Assembly (NCBI GenBank): GCA_021827245.1
Contig: JAKAWN010000183.1
Coordinates: 1 to 12,526, forward strand
DNA: 12,526 bases
Reading direction: 5' to 3'
Source of the DNA: Acidobacteriota bacterium
Lineage (GTDB): Bacteria; Acidobacteriota; Terriglobia; UBA7540
Position numbers and translations under genes: made by a program. A model generated the notes under the pieces. That model was given only the letters and a program-made list of their open reading frames with translations. It did not search any database and was not told the DNA's origin. Below, piece after piece: positions 6,565-12,526 of this stretch; position 1 is the first letter of the stretch; each line of letters starts with the position of its first letter.

Positions 6565-8778
6565 GTGTCAAACGTGACCCGCAGAGAATTCCTTGCCACA
6601 AGTGGAAGTTTGCTGGCCTCAGCGGCGGCTGCGCGGGGCCAGTCTGGCTCGGACGGCCAGCCTGTCGGACCTTCAGCCGTTCACGTAAAGTCGGTGGCGA
6701 TGAGCATCTGCACGCTCAGGCTGAATTCCACAAACGGAGATCTGATTGGAATCCGCTGGAAGAATCCAGAAGTTGAAATTATTCAGGAACCTCGACTGGG
6801 AGAGAATTTCAGGATTCTCTTGCCTCCTCCCGAATATGAAGCAAACTATTTCAACAGCCGTGAACAGAAGGTAACTGAGATCAGAGAATCTCCAACTGAA
6901 GTAACCTGTGTTTACGATTCCCTGGAAAACCCTCGCGAGAAAGTTCCGGTGCGAGTTCTCTATCGCATTCACCAAGTCGGCGGGCGATTGGAGTTCACAA
7001 TTGAAGTGGACAACCGCACAGACTTGCCACTGGCGGAAGTGTTCTTCGGAATCATCGGCGGACAACAGGGTTTGCTGGAGCGCACCCAAACTGAGTCATT
7101 AGTGTCCGGCTTGAACAGGAACCTTGCTCCCAATATGTTCACGAATTTCAGGGGCGGAGGATACGGCGGCGGCAATTTGGGCATCCGGTACGATGCAAGC
7201 AACTTCCTCTACCCAAACCCCATGACAATGGGTTGGATCGAGTTTTACAACCGCAAAGCCGGGATCGGACTCTACTATGCCAACCACGACCCTGAAAATC
7301 GCCTGACCGGCCTGCACTTTGAGTTGCGGCCTTTTGCCAAGACTGCCGTCATCGGTGACAATTGGGCGGCGCCCGCGGATGTTCCGCCGGATGAGCCGAT
7401 TGGCCTGACCATGGGATGGGTGAAGTTCCCTTATGCAAAGCAGGGTACGTTTAAAACTGGTCCGATCGCCCTCCAGGTGCACCACGGAGACTGGCACGAT
7501 GGAAGCCGCCTTTACCGCCGTTGGTTCGACCAGCATTTCCAAGTCCGTCGCAAGCCTTCCTGGTTGCGAAAGGAAATGGCCTGGCAGTCGATTATTATTT
7601 CCAACTGCGAAGACGTTATCGTCTGGAAATTTAAGGATCTGCCCAGGCTTGCCGCTGCGGCCAAGAAATACGGAGTAACGACGTTCGAAATTCTGGGTTG
7701 GAATGTCGGCGGCATTGATCGAGGTTATCCGCAATATCGCCCCGATCCACGGCTCGGAACTCCCGAGGAATTTCGCGAAGCTTTGGCCAAAGTCAAAGCA
7801 CTGGGCGTTCATCCGCTGATCTTTTCGAACATTCAAGTTGCCGATACGGCCATTCCTCTGTTCAGGAACCATTTGCACAAGGAAGCTGTGGATGGATTGT
7901 GGGCGCCGGACTTCCACCTGATGGGATGGGGTGAAGGAACGATCTCCGCGCATATGGGCCTGACAAAGCACAATATGACCATTGTGAGCCCTTCCCATGC
8001 TGATTTCAAAAACCTGCTCCTGCAACAGTATGTGAACTTGGTTAAAGACGGAGCGGATGGTTTTCAATTCGACAAGGCAACAGCTCTCGGCATGCTCGAC
8101 TTCAACACGGATATTCCGACTTCGCCGGACCTTTCGCTTACGGAAGGAGTTTTGGAAACGCTCAAGGAAACTCTTTCAAGGTGCAAGGAAGTGAAACCTG
8201 ACTTTGCGCAGGCCTCGGAGATGTTCTGGGACCGCGCGTTCCCGCTTGTCGATGTCTCTTACGTCCGCATGAACGACATTGACATGGGTTCGACTGCCCT
8301 GCGTTATACCTTTCCGGAGTGGACTTCAACGATCACCGCGGAACGTCCATGGGACTTCAATGTCATGAACAACGGCATGCGGTATGGGTTGGTGTGGGCG
8401 GTGCAGCCACGCCATTACAACAATTCGATGGACGACCCGCTGACGCGTCCGCTCTCGCGCTACATACAGGAGTTGATTCGCATTCGGTCGAAGCATAAGG
8501 ATGTGCTATTCTTTGGGCGATTCAATGACACGATGGGTGCAAAAGTGAGTGGCAGCGAGCACGTAAGGTATTCCGTTTTCGAGGGAATGGAGAAACCCGG
8601 GAAGGCGTGCGTGGTGGTAAACTTCGGAAACGAGGAAACCCGCGTCAAGGTCGCGTGGGAGGGCGGAGACGGTCAGTCTGTAGAAATTCTCATGCCATTT
8701 CATTCGGATAAAAACGGCAAGTTGCCGGTCGAGTTCAAGCTGCCTCCGCGGCAGTGCGCCGTCGTTGCCGAAGACTGA
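6565..8778 (+). CDS. Tat-exported TIM-barrel glycoside hydrolase-like protein (DUF6259-like)
   Basis: A 737-residue protein with a Tat signal: TRREFLATSGSLLASAAAA at residues 5-23, twin arginine R6-R7. The GTG start at 6565 is preceded by GAGGGAG (6553-6559). Residues about 40-335 look like a beta-sandwich of the sort that precedes the barrel in alpha-galactosidase-like enzymes. About 340-640 is a TIM barrel with EILGWNVGG, HPLIFSNIQ and GADGFQFDKA; D503 in the last motif is the likely nucleophile, by analogy with clan GH-D and GH31-type enzymes where an Asp follows a hydrophobic strand. About 650-737 is a C-terminal beta-sandwich (VVVNFGNEET). It resembles the DUF6259 family, whose specificity I do not know. 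Tat export implies folding, perhaps with a metal or cofactor, before secretion. Its place between a GH79-like enzyme and sugar-acid enzymes suggests it acts on the same glycan. Confidence 0.72.
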   Translation: MSNVTRREFLATSGSLLASAAAARGQSGSDGQPVGPSAVHVKSVAMSICTLRLNSTNGDLIGIRWKNPEVEIIQEPRLGENFRILLPPPEYEANYFNSREQKVTEIRESPTEVTCVYDSLENPREKVPVRVLYRIHQVGGRLEFTIEVDNRTDLPLAEVFFGIIGGQQGLLERTQTESLVSGLNRNLAPNMFTNFRGGGYGGGNLGIRYDASNFLYPNPMTMGWIEFYNRKAGIGLYYANHDPENRLTGLHFELRPFAKTAVIGDNWAAPADVPPDEPIGLTMGWVKFPYAKQGTFKTGPIALQVHHGDWHDGSRLYRRWFDQHFQVRRKPSWLRKEMAWQSIIISNCEDVIVWKFKDLPRLAAAAKKYGVTTFEILGWNVGGIDRGYPQYRPDPRLGTPEEFREALAKVKALGVHPLIFSNIQVADTAIPLFRNHLHKEAVDGLWAPDFHLMGWGEGTISAHMGLTKHNMTIVSPSHADFKNLLLQQYVNLVKDGADGFQFDKATALGMLDFNTDIPTSPDLSLTEGVLETLKETLSRCKEVKPDFAQASEMFWDRAFPLVDVSYVRMNDIDMGSTALRYTFPEWTSTITAERPWDFNVMNNGMRYGLVWAVQPRHYNNSMDDPLTRPLSRYIQELIRIRSKHKDVLFFGRFNDTMGAKVSGSEHVRYSVFEGMEKPGKACVVVNFGNEETRVKVAWEGGDGQSVEILMPFHSDKNGKLPVEFKLPPRQCAVVAED

Positions 8779-8811
8779 AGTTCCGCGAGGGAACAATGCG
8801 AGGTTGCGGCG

Positions 8812-9903
8812 ATGAAGATCACCCGGGTATCCGGAGATCTCTATAAAATCCTGGTGCACCGTGAGATGCATGACGCCATTCGGGAATTCAGCGTCATGGA
8901 TCTGGTTCTTGCGCGCATCGAGACGGATGAGGGAATTTCAGGGTGCGGTTTTACTTACAGCATCATTCCTCATGGCGGCTTGGAGATCCGCTCCGTTATT
9001 AACAGCTCGATTGATCCGCTGGTACGTGGGTTGGATCCTCGTGATAACGAGAGAGTCTGGCTCCAGATGTGGCGTCGCATGGATTGGGTGGGACGGGGCG
9101 GCATCGTGGTTCTCGCCATTGCCGCCACGGATATTGCTTTGTGGGATCTGAAATCAAAAATGGCTGGTCAGCCACTCTACAAGTTGCTCGGCTGCTCGCG
9201 CGACAAAGTGCCCGTCTACAACACGGACGGCGGATGGCTGAATCATAGCCTTGAGCAGCTTGTCGAAGAAACGAAGAAGATCGTCTCTGCCGGTTTTCGA
9301 GGTACGAAGATCAAGGTTGGCAAAGATGATCCTGCAGAAGACCGGGAACGCATTGCAGCGGTGCGGCACATTCTAGGGGCAAACCGAACGCTCATGGTGG
9401 ATGCCAACGAGCGCTTCACGCATGCCGAAGCCATAAAGCGTGCCCGAATGTGGGAAGAGTTCGATCTGTTCTGGTTTGAGGAGCCGCTTCCCGCCGAGGA
9501 TATTCTTGGCCATGCAAAGTTAAAGGCCCACACATCTATTCCGATCGCCTTGGGAGAATCATTATTCACACGTCAGCAGTTTAAGGATTACATTGCGTCC
9601 GACGGAGTTTCCATTGTTCAGCCGGACTGCTGCCGTTGCGGCGGGATCACGGAGTGGCTGAAGGTCGCTCACATGGCCGATTGCTATAATATGCAGGTCA
9701 GCCCGCATTTTGTGATGGAACTGCACCTGCCATTAGTCGCGGCAATTCCAAATGGGCTGTTCGTCGAATACATTCCTTCCCTGGATCTGGTTCTCAGGAG
9801 GCCCCTCGAACTCGAGGACGGGTGCTTCAAGCCCAGCCAGGAGGCGGGTCTGGGGATCGCGTGGGATGAGGGCAAATTGGAGGCCTTCAAGGTAAGGCCA
9901 TGA
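8812..9903 (+). CDS. Mandelate racemase/muconate lactonizing enzyme family protein, probable acid-sugar dehydratase
   Basis: A 363-residue cytoplasmic enolase-superfamily enzyme of normal length. All catalytic positions of the mandelate racemase subgroup are present, each two residues higher than in mandelate racemase: the K166-x-K168 base motif (GTKIKVG), metal ligands D197 (MVDANE), E223 (WFEEP) and E249 (ALGES), the D272-H299 dyad (IVQPD and SPHF) and E319 (FVEY). The N-terminal capping domain covers about 1-125. Enzymes of this subgroup mostly dehydrate sugar acids to 2-keto-3-deoxy acids; racemases are fewer. D272 is followed by a cysteine-rich CCRCGG, with C273, C274 and C276 near the active site. 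The ATG at 8812 has GAGG eight bases upstream. Its stop overlaps the lactonase start as ATGA, so the two are translationally coupled and probably act on successive intermediates. Substrate cannot be deduced from the sequence alone. Confidence 0.92.
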   Translation: MKITRVSGDLYKILVHREMHDAIREFSVMDLVLARIETDEGISGCGFTYSIIPHGGLEIRSVINSSIDPLVRGLDPRDNERVWLQMWRRMDWVGRGGIVVLAIAATDIALWDLKSKMAGQPLYKLLGCSRDKVPVYNTDGGWLNHSLEQLVEETKKIVSAGFRGTKIKVGKDDPAEDRERIAAVRHILGANRTLMVDANERFTHAEAIKRARMWEEFDLFWFEEPLPAEDILGHAKLKAHTSIPIALGESLFTRQQFKDYIASDGVSIVQPDCCRCGGITEWLKVAHMADCYNMQVSPHFVMELHLPLVAAIPNGLFVEYIPSLDLVLRRPLELEDGCFKPSQEAGLGIAWDEGKLEAFKVRP

Positions 9904-10733
9904 GAGTTGACGCCCACCAACACTTCTGGAAGGTCAGCCGGGGCGATTATCCCTGGATGGACCCGTCGGATCGCATTTTATGTCGCGACTATCTCCCTGA
10001 TGATATCGCGCCACTTCTATCCCAGCACCGGATTTCCCGGACCATTCTGGTTCAGGCGGCGCCGACTGCCGCGGAGACCGACTTCCTTCTCGATTTGGCG
10101 CAACGGCATGAGTTTATTGCCGGCGTGGTGGGTTGGGTTGACCTGGACCGTGGCGACTTTCCCGAGCAATTCGCTCGCTATCGGCAGAGAGTGAAATTCC
10201 TGGGAATTCGCCCCATGCTGCAAGATTTGCCTGACGATACGTTCATTCTGAAACCCTCGGTTTTGAGTTCGCTCCAGTTGATAGCCGGCCATGGCTTTCC
10301 ATTCGAATTTCTGACTTATTCCCGCCATCTCCCGTATGTCTTGCGCGCGCTCGAAAAGGTACCCAACCTTCGGGGAGTCATAGACCACATCTCCAAACCG
10401 GAAATCAGGGCGCAAAAGATCGAGCCCTGGAGATCGCTGATTCGCGAGGTGGCGCAGAACCGCAACATTTACTGCAAGCTCTCAGGAATGATTACGGAGG
10501 CCGATCATCGCAGCTGGACACCGGAAGACCTGCGGCCTTACGTAGAACATGTCCTCGAATGTTTTGGGCTCGAACGCGTGATGTTCGGGAGCGACTGGCC
10601 GGTTTGTCTATTGGCAGGAAGCTATGACCAGGTGATGGGAGCTTTGGAGACGCTCCTGAGGCAGGTCCTGGATTCTGCTTCCACGGAGGCCATATTCGGG
10701 ACGAATGCGGCCAAGTTCTACAAGCTCGCTTAG
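9900..10733 (+). CDS. Amidohydrolase 2 family lactonase (L-fucono/L-rhamnonolactonase type)
   Basis: A 277-residue cytoplasmic hydrolase of the Amidohydro_2 family (COG3618 type), normal in length. Visible motifs in order: VDAHQHFW at the N-terminus (D4, H6, H8), FLGIRPMLQ, GVIDHISKP, IYCKLSGM, and MFGSDWPV near the C-terminus with D232, followed by FGTNAAKFY. These match L-fuconolactonase and L-rhamnono-lactonase relatives, which hydrolyse sugar-acid lactones to open acids; a 2-pyrone-4,6-dicarboxylate lactonase is a less likely relative. The ATG at 9900 overlaps the dehydratase stop by four bases. The gene lies between a dehydratase that would use its product and an oxidoreductase that could make its substrate, which strongly supports a lactonase role, although the sugar is not determined. 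Confidence 0.88.
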   Translation: MRVDAHQHFWKVSRGDYPWMDPSDRILCRDYLPDDIAPLLSQHRISRTILVQAAPTAAETDFLLDLAQRHEFIAGVVGWVDLDRGDFPEQFARYRQRVKFLGIRPMLQDLPDDTFILKPSVLSSLQLIAGHGFPFEFLTYSRHLPYVLRALEKVPNLRGVIDHISKPEIRAQKIEPWRSLIREVAQNRNIYCKLSGMITEADHRSWTPEDLRPYVEHVLECFGLERVMFGSDWPVCLLAGSYDQVMGALETLLRQVLDSASTEAIFGTNAAKFYKLA

Positions 10734-10737
10734 GAGG
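10732..10737 (+). promoter_or_regulatory. Strong Shine-Dalgarno site pointing to an ATT start
   Basis: A perfect AGGAGG overlaps the lactonase stop codon (TAG at 10731-10733). Six bases further on, at 10744, is an in-frame ATT and no ATG, GTG or TTG. The nearest in-frame ATG (10705) lies upstream of the site, so it cannot be served by it. Confidence 0.65.
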
Positions 10738-10743
10738 CGAACC

Positions 10744-11730
10744 ATTTCAGAACCAAGAGTTGGTGTCGCATTCCTGGGCGCGGGCATCGTGGCTGAAATG
10801 CATGGCCGCGCGGTGGCCGCGACTTCCAACGTCAGGCTTGTAACTGTCTTCGATCCCAACCTGTCGCGCGCTCGGACCCTGGCCAGGCGGTTTGGAGCAA
10901 AAGTTGGGGGCACGTTGCAGGAAGTTTTGAACGACTCGCGAGTGAGCGCCGTGCACGTTTTGACTGCCCCTGACCAGCATGTCCGGTTGGCGCTGAAGTG
11001 CCTCAAAGCAGGGAAACACGTGCTGGTCGAGAAGCCTGTGGCCTGGCGGCGCACCGACATCAGGAAGCTCCAATTGGCCGCGAAGGCAGCGAACCGCGTT
11101 TGCATGCCAGCCCACAATTACATCTATAACCCATCCTTGCGGCGCGCCAAGCGCCTGATCGAGGAAGGCAAGCTGGGGCGGATCGGAAGCCTCTGGATTA
11201 TCTATAACATTTATCACCCTGAGAAGGTGGCCTCAATCTACGGGGGTGTGATGCGCGCGGTTTGCGTTCATCACGCGTATTCGCTGCTTTATCTCCTGGG
11301 GCGCCCTTCGCGGCTTGCCGCCATGACTTCACGCGTCCATTACCGGCGGCTGACTTGCGAAGACCAAGCCGTGATCGTTTGCCAGATGCCGAATGGCGCG
11401 ATTGCGAATCTCTGGTGCAGCTTTGCCGCCAAGGATCTCACCAGCGATCCCTGGACGGTGGTTTATAAGGTTCTAGGGACGGCGGGCGGCGTGAGCTATA
11501 CGTGGAACGAAGCGCAATTTGAAGACGACCGGGGCCCGGGTTGGGGGCTTCCCTGCTACCTCGAAAGCTTTCGCAACGAGGTTGACCACTTCATCAACGG
11601 GTGCGTGCTGAACCACGAGCAGCCGCTTTCGACGCTCGCCGACGCACTTGACGCGTTACAGATCATCGAAACGGCTGAGCGGTCCTCGTCAAGTGCCGGC
11701 AAAGCGGAAACGATGGAATACGATTCCTGA
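10744..11730 (+). CDS. Gfo/Idh/MocA family oxidoreductase, probable sugar dehydrogenase, likely ATT start
   Basis: A 328-residue cytoplasmic NAD(P)-dependent oxidoreductase. The Rossmann domain begins directly after the start with RVGVAFLGAGIVAEMHG (GxGxxG), continues through VTVFDPN, and ends at VLVEKPVAW with the conserved E96-K97-P98. The C-terminal alpha/beta domain follows; H176-H177 lie where the catalytic histidine is expected, but the usual acidic partner just before it is replaced by MRAVCV. The C-terminus (LSTLADALDALQIIETAERS) is typical and complete. The start at 10744 is ATT with AGGAGG six bases upstream and gives the normal MSEPRVGV-like N-terminus. The alternative ATG at 10705 adds 13 Ser/Arg-rich residues and overlaps the lactonase gene by 29 bases. 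In context it probably oxidises a free sugar to its lactone; this is inferred from the neighbours, since the family is functionally diverse. Confidence 0.88.
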   Translation: MSEPRVGVAFLGAGIVAEMHGRAVAATSNVRLVTVFDPNLSRARTLARRFGAKVGGTLQEVLNDSRVSAVHVLTAPDQHVRLALKCLKAGKHVLVEKPVAWRRTDIRKLQLAAKAANRVCMPAHNYIYNPSLRRAKRLIEEGKLGRIGSLWIIYNIYHPEKVASIYGGVMRAVCVHHAYSLLYLLGRPSRLAAMTSRVHYRRLTCEDQAVIVCQMPNGAIANLWCSFAAKDLTSDPWTVVYKVLGTAGGVSYTWNEAQFEDDRGPGWGLPCYLESFRNEVDHFINGCVLNHEQPLSTLADALDALQIIETAERSSSSAGKAETMEYDS

Positions 11731-11739
11731 AAACCCCGG

Positions 11740-12035
11740 GCGGGCAATGGATTGCTCCATCCAGATCCTCAGGATCGAGCTTTCCCCTGCCCTCGTTCCC
11801 GCACCAAAGTCCAATGCCTCTTGCGAAAGGTTGGTCGCCGGTCTTCGGCGGGAGTGGCTCGGTTGGCTTATTCCTTTGAATGAGGTTGATCCGCATAGAT
11901 TGGCCAAAGAAGGCTTCGGTGCGATCCCGACGGGCTTGTTGAAGACTAAAGTGGAGTGTCCCGCGCGGTTGTATCGCGCGGCTGGTCTGCCGCTGCGAAG
12001 CAGCGTTGACACGACCATCCATCACGCACCTCCAA
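11740..12035 (+). pseudogene. Decayed integrase-type transposase C-terminal remnant
   Basis: No intact gene lies here, but plus-strand translation recovers pieces of the C-terminal part of an integrase-core (rve) transposase in shifting frames. The frame through about 11800-11885 reads APKSNASCERLVAGLRRE then WLGWLIPLNE, matching the usual pattern of Pro-x-x-NA-x-x-ERL, IRRE-x-L-D and IPLNE. A second frame after about 11918 reads DPDGLVED, a stop, then SGVSRAVVSRGWSAAAK, resembling the DRTHLGL-K-D-TP-RAV tail. The first frame then gives TTIHHAPP near 12015, like the terminal GGLHHRY. At least two frameshifts and a stop show it is dead. The N-terminal part, including most of the catalytic domain, is missing. 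IS481 or IS3-type origin is likely. Recognition is from recalled family patterns, not a search. Confidence 0.5.
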
Positions 12036-12357
12036 TCGAGTTGCGAGGACCGATGTTGTGGTCGGCCGTCGTGCCAGATGACATGGAAGTTGAACCCGAA
12101 GGAGTTTGGTCAGATGCACGGGATTGTGAGGACTTGCGACGACCCTTCATCTGAGGATGAATGTCGGGGTGAGCATTGAGCCATTTCTTCCAGTCGCCGT
12201 CAGCAAAGAGCTCTTTCAATGCGTAGGCGACGACGTAAGAGTTGTCAGAATTGAGGCAAGTGGCGTAGCGGCGAAGCTCATTGAGCATGTCGAGTTCAAG
12301 CCGCACTGTTACGGTTAGCCTTTTCGGCGGTCTCGGTGGCGGCGGGATGATTGGCAT
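12022..12357 (-). CDS. Small ribbon-helix-helix-like protein next to an IS110-like transposase
   Basis: A 111-residue protein. After a proline-rich start (MPIIPPPPRPPKR) comes a segment fitting a ribbon-helix-helix fold: strand RLTVTVRLE, helix LDMLNELRRYATCL, turn NSDNS, helix YVVAYALKELF (about residues 13-50). Such folds bind DNA as dimers and occur in antitoxins and plasmid or transposon regulators. The tail from about residue 68 is Ser/Gly/Arg-rich and low-complexity; it may be read-through into flanking DNA beyond the mobile element's edge. The ATG at 12357 lies 14 bases after the transposase stop, with AGGAG eleven bases before the ATG, so the two are probably co-transcribed. No toxin gene is visible, so an element-borne regulator is more likely than a toxin-antitoxin pair. 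The function is not known. Confidence 0.6.
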   Translation of the reverse strand: MPIIPPPPRPPKRLTVTVRLELDMLNELRRYATCLNSDNSYVVAYALKELFADGDWKKWLNAHPDIHPQMKGRRKSSQSRASDQTPSGSTSMSSGTTADHNIGPRNSIGGA

Positions 12358-12371
12358 AGAATCTAAGGCTC

Positions 12372-12526
12372 CTATGATGTTTGTCTACTTCCATCTGACA
12401 GATTTGGATATCGAGCTGTTCCTTCCGCCAGGACAAAGTTGGGAAAGTCTTCAAAGACCCAGTTGTTTTTCAGCGTGTGGTAGATGATGCCGAGGAACTT
12501 TCGGGCCAGGGCGATGATGGCTTTGC
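12372..12526 (-). CDS. IS110-like family transposase, C-terminal end (partial at window edge)
   Basis: The last 50 codons and the TAG stop of a minus-strand gene that continues beyond the window. The visible residues begin KAIIALARKFLGIIYHTLKN and continue NWVFEDFPNFVLA. The pattern K-A-x-x-A-x-A-R-K-x-L-x-I-I-Y near the C-terminus is typical of IS110/IS116/IS902 (Transposase_20) proteins. The catalytic DEDD region and the Transposase_20 serine are outside the window, so activity cannot be judged. It is followed closely by the RHH-like gene on the same strand. IS110 elements use a bridge RNA from their non-coding ends, but none can be identified here because only one edge of the element is included. 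Confidence 0.65.
   Translation of the reverse strand, partial: KAIIALARKFLGIIYHTLKNNWVFEDFPNFVLAEGTARYPNLSDGSRQTS

Noticed and set aside
7099..8067. Long minus-strand open frame of 322 codons inside the DUF6259-like gene
   Set aside because: It is a shadow of the real gene, with no motif and no ribosome site fitting a start.
8780..8794. Small hairpin (GTTCC with GGAAC) between the DUF6259-like and dehydratase genes
   Set aside because: Five base pairs in a 33-base gap is within chance, and it has no terminator features.
11746..11776. Short palindromes (ATGGA/TCCAT and GATCCT-C-AGGATC) just after the Gfo/Idh stop, considered as a terminator
   Set aside because: The stems are short and lack a following T-run; they fall at the beginning of the transposase remnant and may be coding leftovers.
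11961..12005. Two adjacent perfect stem-loops (11961-11967 with 11975-11981; 11991-11996 with 12000-12005), considered as an IS110 bridge RNA or a terminator for the minus-strand genes
   Set aside because: They lie inside the decayed transposase remnant, have no T-run on either strand, and bridge-RNA identity cannot be judged without both ends of the IS110 element.
11663..12025. Overlapping minus-strand open frames downstream of the RHH gene
   Set aside because: They are antisense to the end of the Gfo/Idh gene and the transposase remnant and show no protein-family pattern.
12022..12526. Toxin-antitoxin module, prompted by the RHH-like gene
   Set aside because: No toxin-like reading frame accompanies it; the only neighbour is the transposase end.
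1..12526. CRISPR arrays, tRNA or rRNA genes, tandem repeats
   Set aside because: No regularly spaced repeats, tRNA-like cloverleaf or rRNA sequence was noticed on reading either strand by eye.

Overview
The window looks like an accessory carbohydrate-use locus from an acidobacterium. The main clue is the 1225-residue outer-membrane receptor. It has a carboxypeptidase-regulatory-like N-terminal domain, an LPLNGRNW motif at the start of its plug, and no SusD partner gene, a build typical of the large TonB-dependent receptor family of Acidobacteria. The balanced-to-high GC content and the mobile-element debris at the right end fit this. The assignment rests on recalled family resemblance, not on a database search.

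Layout from left to right. Positions 1-157 hold no supportable gene. A sigma-70-like promoter and a small inverted repeat (158-209) precede a FadR-type GntR regulator (211-930). Six further genes follow on the same strand: the TonB-dependent receptor (957-4634), a Sec-exported clan GH-A hydrolase resembling GH79 (4813-6435), a Tat-exported TIM-barrel hydrolase resembling DUF6259 (6565-8778), a mandelate-racemase-type acid-sugar dehydratase (8812-9903), a lactonase of the Amidohydro_2 family (9900-10733) and a Gfo/Idh/MocA oxidoreductase (10744-11730). The last appears to start at an ATT codon. The right end is mobile-element material: a decayed integrase-type transposase remnant on the plus strand (about 11740-12035), then on the minus strand a ribbon-helix-helix-like gene (12022-12357) and the C-terminal end of an IS110-like transposase (12372-12526, running off the window).

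How the genes may work together (inference). Two exported hydrolases release a sugar from a glycan or glycoside, and the TonB-dependent receptor brings glycan fragments across the outer membrane. The three cytoplasmic enzymes match three consecutive steps of a non-phosphorylative oxidative route: sugar to lactone (Gfo/Idh), lactone to acid (lactonase), acid to 2-keto-3-deoxy acid (dehydratase). The GntR regulator probably responds to one of these acids. No aldolase or kinase for the last step and no inner-membrane transporter is present here. The sugar cannot be read from sequence; a uronic acid (suggested by the GH79-like enzyme) or a 6-deoxy sugar such as L-fucose or L-rhamnose (suggested by the lactonase family) are the main candidates.

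The points most worth checking are the complete but unassigned sugar-acid pathway, the ATT start of the last gene, the nested hairpin or operator upstream of the DUF6259-like gene, the RHH gene next to the IS110-like transposase, and the transposase fossil beside it.
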